From assembly GCA_027486335.1 (NCBI GenBank), contig JAIXPK010000261.1, positions 1 through 50,437 of the forward strand: a DNA stretch of 50,437 nt. The letters run 5' to 3'. This stretch comes from Verrucomicrobiaceae bacterium. GTDB taxonomy: Bacteria; Verrucomicrobiota; Verrucomicrobiia; Verrucomicrobiales; V1-33. The notes under the pieces were generated by a model that did not search any database, was not told the origin of the DNA, and saw nothing but the letters and a program-made list of their open reading frames with translations. The position numbers and the translations under genes were made by a program. Of the stretch, positions 27,242 to 37,240 are shown in pieces; positions within the stretch are counted from its first letter, which is position 1; each line of letters starts with the position of its first letter.

Positions 27242-30200
27242 ATCGATCCGTCATTGTCCTGATGTTTTTTGCGCTCATTGCCCAACTCGGCGTAGGAGCC
27301 GAGGGCAATGCCGGCGAGGAGTATTACACTGAAAGACCGTTGTACCAGTTGCGTCCCGATCCGACCCGCGAGAGGCATTTCGGCGGCATCGGCACGACCG
27401 GGATCAAGGCGCGAATCTATCCGGGCGTGATGATAAAGGTTGAGGAAATGGTAGTGGGTTCTCCGTCCGAGGGTAAGTTTTCCAAGGGCGAGATCCTCGG
27501 CGGAGTCAATGGAACTGCGCTCAAGGGATTGAACCCATTTGTTGTGATGGGGAACGCCCTCACCAAAGCCGAGGCGACGGACGGGCGAATGGTTTTCGAT
27601 GTGACGTCTTCCGACGGGAAGACCCAGCGCAAGGAAACCGTGACCATTCCGGTGCTCGGGGCTTACAGCAAGACGTGGCCACTGAACTGCCCGAAGTCAA
27701 AACGGATCATCGAGGAGGCCGCTGCCTTTTATTCCACTCCGGAGAAGTTCAACCAGGATGGGATTCCCGGTGCGCTCGTCTGTCTCTTTCTGCTTTCGAC
27801 TGGTGATGACAAGTATCTACCGCGAGTGAAGGCGTATTTTGATGCCTTTCCCAAGGACGTCAAAGCCATTGGAGACAATACGTGGAACAACGGCTACAAC
27901 GGCATCGCCTGCGGTGAGTACTACCTGCGCACTGGAGACAAGTCGGTCCTGCCCATCATGCAGCACTACTGCGATGACGCGAAGACCCGCCAGAAGTTCG
28001 GCTGCGGCTGGACGCATTGGAGCAATGGCATCAGTCCCGGGTATGTGGCGGGCGGTCTGCTGCATGCAGCCGGAGCGCAGGTGCTCACTACGCTGCTGCT
28101 GGGCAAGGAATGCGGTGTCAAGGTGGATGAGCAGACATTGATAGGTTCGCTCCGCCACTTCTACCGGTTCGCGGGCCACGGCGGAGTGGCCTACGGCGAT
28201 CACCGCGGAGAGGGCGGGTTTGGCTCGAATGGCAAGGATGGAATGATCGCCGCTGCCATGCAGATTGCCGCTGGCGCCCAAGGTGATGTCACCATCTACC
28301 AGCAAGCCGCGAAATGTCTGTCCATGACGATGCTGGACAGCTACCCGGGCTTGGCGATGGGGCATGGCGATGAAGGTCGGGGCGATGGCATCTGGCGTGG
28401 CATCAACACGGCCTATCTGATGAAGGAGAAGCCTGCGCTTTACCGCGAGTGCATGGATCGGCTCACCTGGTGGCATGATCTCAGTCGCGAGCACGGCGGT
28501 AGTATCGGGTTCGGGACACTCGACTACGGGAACGGCGAAGTCGGCAGTTCGGGCCCGGGCATCGGCCTCTCCTATACCGCACCCCTGCGAACTCTGCGCA
28601 TCACCGGTGCGCCGCGAACGAAGTTCTCGCAAAACTTCATCCTGCCCGAAACCCTCTGGGGTACCAAGGCGGATCTGGCATTCCTATCGATCGAACACCA
28701 TCCCAAGTACCTCGAATACGGCCCGGAGGAACCCGCCCACATAGCCTTTCTGGCACTGGGTGATGCCTATCAGAAACCTGAGAAAGACCTCAACAGCCTC
28801 CCTCGGGAGTTTCTGCTGAAGAACATGCACCACCGGCGCTACGTCGTTCGCGCCCAGGCGGCCAGAGCCCTGCAAAAGGTCGGCGCATTGGATGAACTTG
28901 AGAAATTCCTCAGCAACCCCGATCCGCGCCTGCGACGTGCGGCACTCGATGGCCTCATTGACTGGAATTACTGGTTCGGACCTGGCGACGGTCCCATCTC
29001 CACCGAGCAGTTCACTCCCGGGATGTTGGCAGCCATCACGAGGATGCTCTCCGAGCCTACGGAGTCCTTGTATGTGGTGCAGGGTGCCCTGATGGCTCTA
29101 AAGCTGGCCCCGGCCAAGGAGATCCAACAGCGCCGCGAACTCATCCAGCCCTGGATCAAGCACTCGGATTGGTGGATGCGCGACGCCGCCTTCACGGCTC
29201 TCACTGGACTTCAGAAGGATGATGCCCTTTACGTCAAAATCCTTCCGACAATTCTGGATATGTTGATCGAGGAATACCACACCATGCCCCGCGAGTGGAT
29301 GATGCAGCATTTAAACCAGTCACTCCAACAAAAGAAAGCGGACAGCGAGGCGGGCAAGCTCATCCTTGCAGCCCTGAAGAAGGCCACTACCGCGTCTGAA
29401 ATCAAGAGTGGGCCGCGTTCCGGCGAGGGTGCCCACAATGTCATGGAAACCGTGAAGGTTTGCCTGCGGAACGACCCCACGCTTGCCGTTCCCCTCGCGA
29501 CCGCTCTTCGCCTGCGATTCAACGATCTGCAAACCAGTGATCTCGTCGGTATCGTAGCAGCTCCAGGTGGCAATCCTGGTGGAGATCCGTTCGGATTGTT
29601 CACCTTGCTTGAAAAGCTCGATCCTGCACAACGCAAGGAACTCACCGAAATCCTCTATGCGGTTTACCGCCCGGAAATCGCGAAGCGCCTCCGCGCCGAC
29701 AAGGATTATGAACAGGATCATAAGGCGGGCATCGTGAACACCATCATCGACCTCGCGAAACTCCGGAATCCCAGTGCTGGCTGGAAACCGATCGGCAAGC
29801 TGCCGCCATCGGAGCGGGTCTGGAAATTCAAGTCCTTTGATCCCATCGTGGAGAAAGACCAGCTACCCACCCGCGAGAGAAGACGCATGCGCGACCTGCA
29901 GTTGCCGGAGGATCTCAAGGACTGGTTCAAGCCTGAGTATGACGACAGCAAGTGGAGTGCAGGGCGCGCCCCCGTCGGCACGGCTCTCTACAGGGGACAG
30001 AGTCCCGCTTTCGCGAATCAGTCCGACTGGGGCAAAGGAGAGTTCATCGTCATGCGTACCAGCTTCGAGGTGGATGCGCTCGACTTCGATTCCTACCGAC
30101 TAAGTGTGCTCACACCGCAGGGCTTCAAGGTTTACCTGAACGGTCATGAAATCGCGGGCTACGGCTGGTGGTTTGACAAACCTCACTACGCACCATGGGA

Positions 30201-30342
30201 CGCCGATATCCGCCAGCACCTGAAAAAGGGCACCAATGTTCTGGCGGTCTACGCCAACCTTGAGTACGACGAGCAAACGAGGAAGCCGTTCGGCCAGATG
30301 GATTGTCTGATCGAGGGCCTGAAGCACTCTGACCTTGAATGA
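27238..30342 (+). CDS. DUF6288 protein with PDZ-like and C-terminal sugar-binding-like domains
   Basis: A 1034-residue secreted protein with a signal peptide (residues 1-20, cut near VGAEG). Residues about 35-130 look PDZ-like (GSPSEGKFSKGEILGGVNG). A large helical region follows, resembling an alpha/alpha toroid (WNNGYNGIACGEYYLRTGDKS, GHGGVAYGDHRGEGGFGSNG), as in DUF6288 proteins. HEAT-like repeats cover about 545-720 (RAQAARALQKVGALDELEKFL). The last 130 residues, beginning near EYDDSKWSAGRAPVG, form a galactose-binding-like domain also present in the next gene. A role in polysaccharide processing is plausible but not shown. Confidence 0.82.
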   Translation: MNRSVIVLMFFALIAQLGVGAEGNAGEEYYTERPLYQLRPDPTRERHFGGIGTTGIKARIYPGVMIKVEEMVVGSPSEGKFSKGEILGGVNGTALKGLNPFVVMGNALTKAEATDGRMVFDVTSSDGKTQRKETVTIPVLGAYSKTWPLNCPKSKRIIEEAAAFYSTPEKFNQDGIPGALVCLFLLSTGDDKYLPRVKAYFDAFPKDVKAIGDNTWNNGYNGIACGEYYLRTGDKSVLPIMQHYCDDAKTRQKFGCGWTHWSNGISPGYVAGGLLHAAGAQVLTTLLLGKECGVKVDEQTLIGSLRHFYRFAGHGGVAYGDHRGEGGFGSNGKDGMIAAAMQIAAGAQGDVTIYQQAAKCLSMTMLDSYPGLAMGHGDEGRGDGIWRGINTAYLMKEKPALYRECMDRLTWWHDLSREHGGSIGFGTLDYGNGEVGSSGPGIGLSYTAPLRTLRITGAPRTKFSQNFILPETLWGTKADLAFLSIEHHPKYLEYGPEEPAHIAFLALGDAYQKPEKDLNSLPREFLLKNMHHRRYVVRAQAARALQKVGALDELEKFLSNPDPRLRRAALDGLIDWNYWFGPGDGPISTEQFTPGMLAAITRMLSEPTESLYVVQGALMALKLAPAKEIQQRRELIQPWIKHSDWWMRDAAFTALTGLQKDDALYVKILPTILDMLIEEYHTMPREWMMQHLNQSLQQKKADSEAGKLILAALKKATTASEIKSGPRSGEGAHNVMETVKVCLRNDPTLAVPLATALRLRFNDLQTSDLVGIVAAPGGNPGGDPFGLFTLLEKLDPAQRKELTEILYAVYRPEIAKRLRADKDYEQDHKAGIVNTIIDLAKLRNPSAGWKPIGKLPPSERVWKFKSFDPIVEKDQLPTRERRRMRDLQLPEDLKDWFKPEYDDSKWSAGRAPVGTALYRGQSPAFANQSDWGKGEFIVMRTSFEVDALDFDSYRLSVLTPQGFKVYLNGHEIAGYGWWFDKPHYAPWDADIRQHLKKGTNVLAVYANLEYDEQTRKPFGQMDCLIEGLKHSDLE

Positions 30343-30423
30343 ACTTAATCGCTCCCAGAACGCGTTGATGAGGAGACCTTGAGCTCAATTCCGATCGAGT
30401 ATAGATCCATCCAGATATTTCCA

Positions 30424-32202
30424 ATGAAACCGACTAAAATTCTTGCTGCCGCACTGCTCTGCGTCTTCTCGCCGCTCTCTTATGCCAAGCCGCTCAAGGT
30501 GTTCATCCTTGCCGGCCAGTCCAATATGGAGGGACATGCCGAGGTGAGGACGTTTGATTACATCGGGAAGGATCCGAAGACGGCACCTCTTCTGAAGGAG
30601 ATGCGGAATCCTGACGGAACGGCACGGGTGTGTGACAAGGTCTGGATGTCCTATTTGACGGGCCCTTATGATGGCAGTGCCAACGGCGAGGGCCTTGGGA
30701 AGCTGACGGCTGGCTTTGGCGAGCGAGGAGATAATCCAACCCAGCTAAGCAAAAAGATCGGGCCCGAGTTCACCTTCGGAATCTTCATGGAGAAGGAATT
30801 GAAGGAACCGATTCTGATTATCAAGACCGCGTGGGGCGGGAGGTCACTGAACACCGAGTTCCGCCCGCCGAGTGCTGGGCAATACAAACTGCCCAAAGAG
30901 ATTCAGGATGTTTGGGACCAACACCCCGAGGGAGCTCACGGGGTTCCCAAGCTTGAGGAGCGGAAGAAATGGCAGGAGGACAAGGACGCGGCCTCGGGTG
31001 TGTTCTACCGGATGATGGTGGAGCATGTGAAGAAGGTGCTGGCGGATCCGAAGCGGGTCTGTCCGGAGTACGACGAGAAGGCTGGCTATGAAGTGGCGGG
31101 TTTTGTGTGGCTTCAGGGTTTCAATGATCTGGTCGACGGGACGACTTACCCCAATGGGAATTACGATGAGTACTCGCGCCTGTTGGCTCACTTCATTCGC
31201 GACGTCCGCAAGGAGCTTTCCGCCCCGGCGATGCCGTTCGTGATTGGCGTGCTCGGGGTGGATGGGGAGAAGAACGTGAACTTCCGCAAGGCGATGGCCG
31301 CGCCCGCTGCGATGCCTGAGTTCAAGGGCAACGTGGTGGCGGTCGATACGGCGCCTTTCTGGGACTATGATATTGCCGCCGCGGAGCCCAAGCAGGGTCA
31401 GTATAACGAGATCGTCGGAACGGCCCACACATTGAAGCCGGATGGAACCTTGGACAGGGATTCGAAATGGGAGAATTACTGGAAGCCTGTGGGCAAACCG
31501 CTGCCAGAGGAAAGGAACTGGCGCTTCGTGGCGGTTGATGCCACCGAAAAGAAGGACAAGATCGAGGAATACACCGAGAGGCGGTTCCGTGACATCACGC
31601 TGCCGGCCGGGATGGAGAACTGGTTCATGCCGGAATTCGATGACAGCAAATGGACCGAGGGCAAAGCCCCTATCGGAAAGGGTGTCTGGAAACACAATGG
31701 AGTCACTCTGGACAAGTTCCCCTCAAAGTGGGGTGAGGGTGAGTTTCTGCTGATGCGCACGACCTTTGAGATTGAGGACCTTGACTTCGAGTCCTACCGT
31801 ATCGCGATTCTGGCCAGACAGGGGTTCCACGTGTGTTTGAATGGCCACAAGATTCACACCTACGTCTGGTGGCAGGATAATGCGCGTTACGGATCCATCG
31901 TGCTCGACGCTGAACAGGTGAAGCATCTGAAGAAGGGTAAGAACGTCCTGGCTGCTTATTCAAATGATCAGTATGATCCGAGCGCGCCGGAACACTATGC
32001 CGGGATCGACGTGAGGATTGAGGGCATCACCAAAGCGGACCAGAAGAAGCTCGATCTCGCCCTTGAGGAGGTTCTTTCGCCCAAGGACCGGGAGGCGCTG
32101 AAAGGCGCGTCCAATGGGGGGTATCACTATTTTGGCAGTGCGAAGATCTTCGCTCAGATGGGCAAGGCATTTGCAGAGGCGCTGCTGCCTCTGCAGAAAT
32201 AG
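30424..32202 (+). CDS. sialate O-acetylesterase-like (SASA) protein
   Basis: A 592-residue secreted esterase from the ATG at 30424, with a signal peptide ending near SYA. The SGNH/SASA motif with the nucleophilic Ser is FILAGQSNMEGH (about residues 25-36). Further family blocks are IIKTAWGGRSL and GFVWLQGFNDLVDG. After about residue 385 comes a second domain (EFDDSKWTEGKAPIGKG, GFHVCLNGHKIHTY) matching the C-terminus of the preceding DUF6288 protein. It probably removes acetyl groups from polysaccharides outside the cytoplasm. It follows the DUF6288 gene by 81 bp. Confidence 0.88.
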   Translation: MKPTKILAAALLCVFSPLSYAKPLKVFILAGQSNMEGHAEVRTFDYIGKDPKTAPLLKEMRNPDGTARVCDKVWMSYLTGPYDGSANGEGLGKLTAGFGERGDNPTQLSKKIGPEFTFGIFMEKELKEPILIIKTAWGGRSLNTEFRPPSAGQYKLPKEIQDVWDQHPEGAHGVPKLEERKKWQEDKDAASGVFYRMMVEHVKKVLADPKRVCPEYDEKAGYEVAGFVWLQGFNDLVDGTTYPNGNYDEYSRLLAHFIRDVRKELSAPAMPFVIGVLGVDGEKNVNFRKAMAAPAAMPEFKGNVVAVDTAPFWDYDIAAAEPKQGQYNEIVGTAHTLKPDGTLDRDSKWENYWKPVGKPLPEERNWRFVAVDATEKKDKIEEYTERRFRDITLPAGMENWFMPEFDDSKWTEGKAPIGKGVWKHNGVTLDKFPSKWGEGEFLLMRTTFEIEDLDFESYRIAILARQGFHVCLNGHKIHTYVWWQDNARYGSIVLDAEQVKHLKKGKNVLAAYSNDQYDPSAPEHYAGIDVRIEGITKADQKKLDLALEEVLSPKDREALKGASNGGYHYFGSAKIFAQMGKAFAEALLPLQK

Positions 32203-32243
32203 TGGTTCGTGTGAAGTGTTCTGCTTCTTCGTGATGCGTCAGG

Positions 32244-32768
32244 TTGGGCGGAGACATTTCGGAAGGCACCGGTTCTGTGTCTCCGTCCTCCGGCGTTAAC
32301 GGACGGCTGCTCCTTCAGCCCTCCGAGTTCGGTGATGTTCGCGGAGACGGCCCAGGAGAAAAAGTTTCGTTGTCTGAATCCGGGATTCTGAATTCAGCGA
32401 AGACTGTGATGAGCGTCCCACCGGGCCTCCTCACTACAAACAATACTGAACGTCATGAGATCGATACTCACTTCCATGTCAGCGGAATGCTTGCGCGTCG
32501 GCGGGCCATCGACTATGCGCGCAAGGAAGGCAGGCGTCCGCAGATTGAGCCGCTGACCGGTGCTGAGTTTCTGCCAGAGGCCTCCGGGGAGCCGGCGGTT
32601 TTCATCCGCGGTGAAAGCGACGATGTCGTAGCGGCGATCAGAGACCTTCCTGAGGAGACCCGCCGGATCTTCTTCCTTCATTTTGATGAGGGAATGACCC
32701 GGCCACAGGCACTGTTGTGGTTCCGATTCGGAATCCGGTGCCTGTCAGCGATCCTCGGGCTTTTGTGA
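32244..32768 (+). pseudogene. decayed ECF sigma-factor gene
   Basis: The last 90 or so residues of this frame look like the end of sigma region 2 (MLARRRAIDYARKEGRRP) and the start of region 4 (AIRDLPEETRRIFFLHFDEGMTRPQAL). The expected N-terminal half of region 2 is absent and the helix-turn-helix is replaced by an unrelated short tail (WFRFGIRCLSAILGLL). The upstream 60 codons read as noise. I infer a truncated, frameshifted remnant, but a short novel protein cannot be excluded. Confidence 0.5.
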
Positions 32769-33011
32769 TTACCATGGAGCAACCTGGCGGAGTGGTGGTT
32801 TTCAAGCAGCAGGTTGTCGTCGCCATTGCGAAGGCTTCCTGAGTCTCACGACTGTCACGCGCCTCGGATTTCATGATTCCGAATGTCCTGAGAGCTGGCG
32901 ATGGTGTTTCGTGTCGGGGAATGGACCCGCATCGAGGCGGTGCTGCCGGCTGCGGCGGCGACTCCACGATGCCAATCATCGCTGGACCGGTGTGTCTGTG
33001 GTTTTGCATTC
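32769..33011. other. gene-free gap after the sigma remnant
   Basis: Between the sigma remnant and the end of the RND pump gene I see no supported gene or clear terminator. Confidence 0.4.
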
Positions 33012-36000
33012 TTAATGGGGCTGGGTTTCACCTAGCGGGTTGGGATTGGTGGATTCCCCTTGGCCGACCCGGAACCAGATGGCGTAGAGAGCTGGCAGGA
33101 ACGCGAGCGTCAGGACTGTGCCGACGGCCGTGCCTCCGATGAGCACATAGGCCATGGAGCCCCAGAAGACTGAATGGGTGAGCGGGATGAAGGCCAGCAC
33201 GGCAGCGAGGGCGGTGAGAATGACGGGGCGCGACCTTTGCACGGTGGCCTCAATGATGGCGTGATAGGGAGTGTGGCCTTCTTCCTGATTGGTGTGGATC
33301 TGGCCGATCAGAATGAGGGTATTCCGCATGAGGATGCCCGACAGGCCAATCAAGCCGAGGATGGCATTGAAGCCAAAGGGCTGCTGAAACACCAGCAGTG
33401 CCGGGACGGCTCCGATGAGTCCGAGCGGGCCGGTCAGGATGACCATCCACATGCCCGAGAAGGATCGCACCTGGACGATGATAATCGCCAGCATGAGAAG
33501 GAACATGAGGGGGAAGAGAGGAGCGAGTGCGGCGTTGGCCTTGGACGACTCCTCGCTCGAACCTGCGACTTCAATGCGGTAGTTGTCGGAAAGCGATGCC
33601 CGCAGTGGTGCAAGATTGGCCCAGATGGCGGCGGAGACATCAGGCGGCTGGGTTGTCTCAGTGTTGTCTCCACGGACGGTCACGGTTGGCTCACGGTCGC
33701 GACGTTTGATGAGTGGTGCTTCGGATTGAACCTCGATGCGCCCGACCTGACTTAGCGGGATGGGTTTACCGTTCCGGTTCATGAGGGTGAAGTTTTCGAG
33801 CCTTGCTGGGTCGAGCCGATCCTCACCTGAGCTGCGGACCTCAAGGTTCACCGCACGGATGTCTTCACGGACTTGTGTGATCGTCTGGCCGTTGAGGAGG
33901 AACTGAAGCTGTTGCGATACTTCCTGCGGGGACAGTCCGATGAGCTGCAAACGCTCCTGATTCAAAACGATGTGCAGTCTGGGGACTCGCTCACCCCAGT
34001 CCACATTTACGGTGCGCATGTTCGGATTGCCACGCATGATCGCAGCAACAGAGTCGGCGATTTCGCGAAGCTTTGACGGATCCGGTCCGCTGACACGAAA
34101 GGCGACGGGAAATGGCGAGTATGGACCGAACACCAACTGGGCGGCGCGTATGCGGGCTTCCGCTGCCAATCCGTCAACGGCAGCCTGCCGGAGGCGAATC
34201 TTGAGGGCGTCCCTTGCTTCCGCATTCGGGGTCAGAACGATGATTTTGGCAAAGGATGGGTCCGGCAATTCGGGATTGTAAGAGAAGAAGAAGCGGGGTG
34301 CTCCGGCTCCGACATAGGAGGTGACTGTCTTGGCTTCGGGTTGTTTCGCCAGCCAGGTTTCGACCTTTTTGACAGCCGCGCTGGTGGTCTCGATGCTGGT
34401 GCCCAACGGCAGCTGGACTTCGACTAACAGCTCGGGCCGGTCCGACTGCGGGAAGAATTGTTTCTTTACGGCCACGATTCCGGCACCGGCGGCTGCGAAG
34501 GCGACGAGGACAAGCGCGGCCACCGTGTATTTCCTCCGAACACACCAGATGACGAAACGACGCAACCGCTGATAGCCGGGAGTGGAATAGAGTCCGGCAT
34601 GGCCTGCTGCGGACGGTTTGATTTCCGGCAGGAGTTTCACTCCGAGGTATGGGGTGAAAACCACGGCCACGATCCATGAGACGATCAGGGAGAATCCGAC
34701 GATCCAAAAGATGTTGCCGGCATACTCGCCAGCTGTGGATCGCGCAAAGCCTACTGGCAGAAATCCGATCACCGTCACCAGGGTGCCTGTCAGCATGGGG
34801 CCAGCGGTGTGACTCCATGCGTAGGCGGCGGCCTGGATGCGGTTCATGCCTTCTTCCATTTTCACCACCATGGACTCGATGGCGATGATGGCGTCATCGA
34901 CGAGCAGCCCCAGGGAAATGATGAGTGCCCCGAGGGTGATGCGATCAAACACACGGTCGGTGATCAACATGATGACAAAGACGACACCGAGCGTCAGTGG
35001 AATGGCTGCCACGACGACGATTCCGACCCGCCATCCGAGGCTCAAGAGGCTGACGAGCATGACGACACCGACTGCCATCGCGAACTTGATCATGAACTCA
35101 TTCACGGCAGAGCTGATGTTGACGGCCTGGTCCGTGATCTTTTTCAGACTCACGCCTAGCGGGAGATTTGAGGAGATGCTGGTGCTTTCCGATTGAAGTG
35201 CCTTCCCCAGCTCCAGCCCGTTCCAGCCGTCTCTCATGACAACGCTCAACAGCATCGATGCCTGCCCGTTGTGACGGATGAGAAACGTGGAGGGATCCTC
35301 GTAACCACGTTTCACTTCGGCTATGTCAGACAGCTTGAAGCTCCGCTGCCCGGCGACAATCGGGGTGTCGCGGATCTTGTCGATGGTCGTGTAGGCTCCG
35401 TCCACCCGGACGAACACCTGCTTTCCGTCGGTATCCACGGAGCCGCCTGGAGTGACGGCGTTCTGGCGCGCCAGGGCGTTGAAGACATCGGCTGGCGAAA
35501 TGTTCAAGGAGGACAGGCGTGCGTTGGAGAACTCGACAAAGATCCGCTCCTGTTGCTCGCCGACGATGTCCACCTTTTTGACGCCCGGCACATGCAGAAA
35601 GCGTTGCCGGAGATCCTCGGCGGTGCGGGTGAGTTGGTTCATGGGCAGTCCTGGGGCCTCAACTGAATAGAGGGCAAAGGAGACATCGGAATACTCATCG
35701 TTCACAAACGGCCCCATGGTGCCTTGCGGCAGTTTGCGAGCCTCATCACCCAGCTTCTTCCTAGCCTGGTAGAATTGTTCCGCCACGTCCTTGGGCGGCG
35801 TTTTGTCGCTGAGCTGGAGGGTCATCAATGCCAGGCCGGGGCGAGTTATGGTCTCGACGCGGTCATACCAGCTGAGCTCCTGAAGACGCTTCTCCAGAGG
35901 CTCCGCCACGAGGTCCTGCATTTCCTGTGCGGTGGCTCCGGGCCACACGGAGGACACTGTGAGCACTTTGATGGTAAAGGAAGGATCCTCTGCCCGTCCC

Positions 36001-36104
36001 AGGTGGAAATAGGCATACACACCAGCACATGCTGAGGCGATAATGAGGAAGAGGGTGATGGCGCGTTCCCGCACCGCCAGTGCAGAGAGATTAAAGGATT
36101 GCAT
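33012..36104 (-). CDS. RND-family efflux pump, inner-membrane permease
   Basis: A 1030-residue proton-driven transporter of the AcrB/MexB type. The N-terminal membrane segment (TLFLIIASACAGVYAYF) is followed by the porter region (EDPSFTIKVLTVSSVWPGATAQEM). Twelve membrane segments are expected and visible as blocks, including the TM4 pair GLLVDDAIIAIESMV with the two conserved proton-relay aspartates. The second half repeats the layout (FNAILGLIGLSGILMRNTLILI). It is the last gene of a five-gene operon, 10 bp after the fusion-protein gene. Substrate is unknown; marR control suggests small phenolic or toxic compounds. Confidence 0.95.
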   Translation of the reverse strand: MQSFNLSALAVRERAITLFLIIASACAGVYAYFHLGRAEDPSFTIKVLTVSSVWPGATAQEMQDLVAEPLEKRLQELSWYDRVETITRPGLALMTLQLSDKTPPKDVAEQFYQARKKLGDEARKLPQGTMGPFVNDEYSDVSFALYSVEAPGLPMNQLTRTAEDLRQRFLHVPGVKKVDIVGEQQERIFVEFSNARLSSLNISPADVFNALARQNAVTPGGSVDTDGKQVFVRVDGAYTTIDKIRDTPIVAGQRSFKLSDIAEVKRGYEDPSTFLIRHNGQASMLLSVVMRDGWNGLELGKALQSESTSISSNLPLGVSLKKITDQAVNISSAVNEFMIKFAMAVGVVMLVSLLSLGWRVGIVVVAAIPLTLGVVFVIMLITDRVFDRITLGALIISLGLLVDDAIIAIESMVVKMEEGMNRIQAAAYAWSHTAGPMLTGTLVTVIGFLPVGFARSTAGEYAGNIFWIVGFSLIVSWIVAVVFTPYLGVKLLPEIKPSAAGHAGLYSTPGYQRLRRFVIWCVRRKYTVAALVLVAFAAAGAGIVAVKKQFFPQSDRPELLVEVQLPLGTSIETTSAAVKKVETWLAKQPEAKTVTSYVGAGAPRFFFSYNPELPDPSFAKIIVLTPNAEARDALKIRLRQAAVDGLAAEARIRAAQLVFGPYSPFPVAFRVSGPDPSKLREIADSVAAIMRGNPNMRTVNVDWGERVPRLHIVLNQERLQLIGLSPQEVSQQLQFLLNGQTITQVREDIRAVNLEVRSSGEDRLDPARLENFTLMNRNGKPIPLSQVGRIEVQSEAPLIKRRDREPTVTVRGDNTETTQPPDVSAAIWANLAPLRASLSDNYRIEVAGSSEESSKANAALAPLFPLMFLLMLAIIIVQVRSFSGMWMVILTGPLGLIGAVPALLVFQQPFGFNAILGLIGLSGILMRNTLILIGQIHTNQEEGHTPYHAIIEATVQRSRPVILTALAAVLAFIPLTHSVFWGSMAYVLIGGTAVGTVLTLAFLPALYAIWFRVGQGESTNPNPLGETQPH

Positions 36105-36114
36105 GGGAGAGATC

Positions 36115-37206
36115 TTATTTGGTGTTGATACGGATGCTCTGGCCTTCGTGCAGCAGGTGTGCTCCTAGCGCGACGACTGTCTCATCGGGCTTCAGTCCGC
36201 TGGTTAGAATGGCCTCGTCCCTGCCAATGCGGTCGACTTTCACCGGGCGAAACTTCACAGTGGCAGTTTCATCCACGATCCAGACACCGGGTCCTGTGCC
36301 GCTGTCATGGACAGCACCGATGGGCAACGAAAGCGGGAGGTTTCCAGGAGCTTGAGGCGTTGCGATCGTCACCATCACAGTTGAACCCAAGGGTGATTGG
36401 GCAGCGTCACCATCCAGGACATATCGGGCTTCAAACGTTCGGCTTGTTGGATCCGCTGCGTCGGAAAGCTCGCGTAGTTCTGCTGCATAGGCAGGTGTGT
36501 TGTGACCGTACAACTGCGCTGTGGCGGCACTGCCCAAATCCGGGCGCAGCCCTTCAGGAAGATGAATCAATGCCTCTCGCGGGCCATCTTGTGCCACCTG
36601 AATCACCATTTGCCCGGCTGACACCACCTGTCCGGGTTCGCCCATGGTCTTCACAATCACGCCATCGTCATCAGCCAGCAGCTCTGCATACCCGCTTGAG
36701 TTGTCCGTGGCTTTTGCCTGAGCCTCGGCTGCTTCAAGGAGCGCCTTTGAGCTGTCCAGGGAGGCCCGCGTCAGATCATATTCCTGACGTGATACGGCAC
36801 CTGTTTCAACCAAGCCATCAGCCCTTGCTTTATCTGCTTTTGCCTGAGTGTATCTTGCCCGGGCGGCTACCACATTCGCCTCCTGTGCTGCGACAGAGAG
36901 TTGAAGGTCCACCGCATCCAGCCTCATGAGCCGCTGGCCTTTTCTGACGTGCTGCCCCACGCTGACGGAACGTTCGAGGATTTTCCCGCCGACGCGGAAG
37001 CCGAGAGAACTAACAACGCGTGCGTCCACGATTCCGGTGAAGGTGCGCTGTGTTGATTGAGCAGGTTTGGCATGGCAGACAGCCACCGTCGGAGGTTGAA
37101 GCCTTGGGTCTTCAACGGGAGGCTTGGTGCATCCGGTGATCAGCAGGGCCGCCGTCAGGCTGCCCGCTAGAGTGCGAGGGTGTGAATGGTGTTTTGGGAA
37201 AGTCAT
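36115..37206 (-). CDS. RND efflux periplasmic adaptor (membrane fusion protein)
   Basis: A 363-residue lipoprotein with lipobox LLITGC (Cys about residue 26). Strand-rich lipoyl halves (GFRVGGKILERSVSVGQHVRKGQRLMRLD; later ADDDGVIVKTMGEPGQVVSAGQ) enclose a helical hairpin (AAQEANVVAARARYTQAKADKA). This is the HlyD/AcrA layout. It bridges the RND permease and the NodT-type outer-membrane factor encoded on either side. Confidence 0.93.
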   Translation of the reverse strand: MTFPKHHSHPRTLAGSLTAALLITGCTKPPVEDPRLQPPTVAVCHAKPAQSTQRTFTGIVDARVVSSLGFRVGGKILERSVSVGQHVRKGQRLMRLDAVDLQLSVAAQEANVVAARARYTQAKADKARADGLVETGAVSRQEYDLTRASLDSSKALLEAAEAQAKATDNSSGYAELLADDDGVIVKTMGEPGQVVSAGQMVIQVAQDGPREALIHLPEGLRPDLGSAATAQLYGHNTPAYAAELRELSDAADPTSRTFEARYVLDGDAAQSPLGSTVMVTIATPQAPGNLPLSLPIGAVHDSGTGPGVWIVDETATVKFRPVKVDRIGRDEAILTSGLKPDETVVALGAHLLHEGQSIRINTK

Positions 37207-37240
37207 CGTCTTGTGGTTTTGCAGTGTTGTGAAATGCTGA

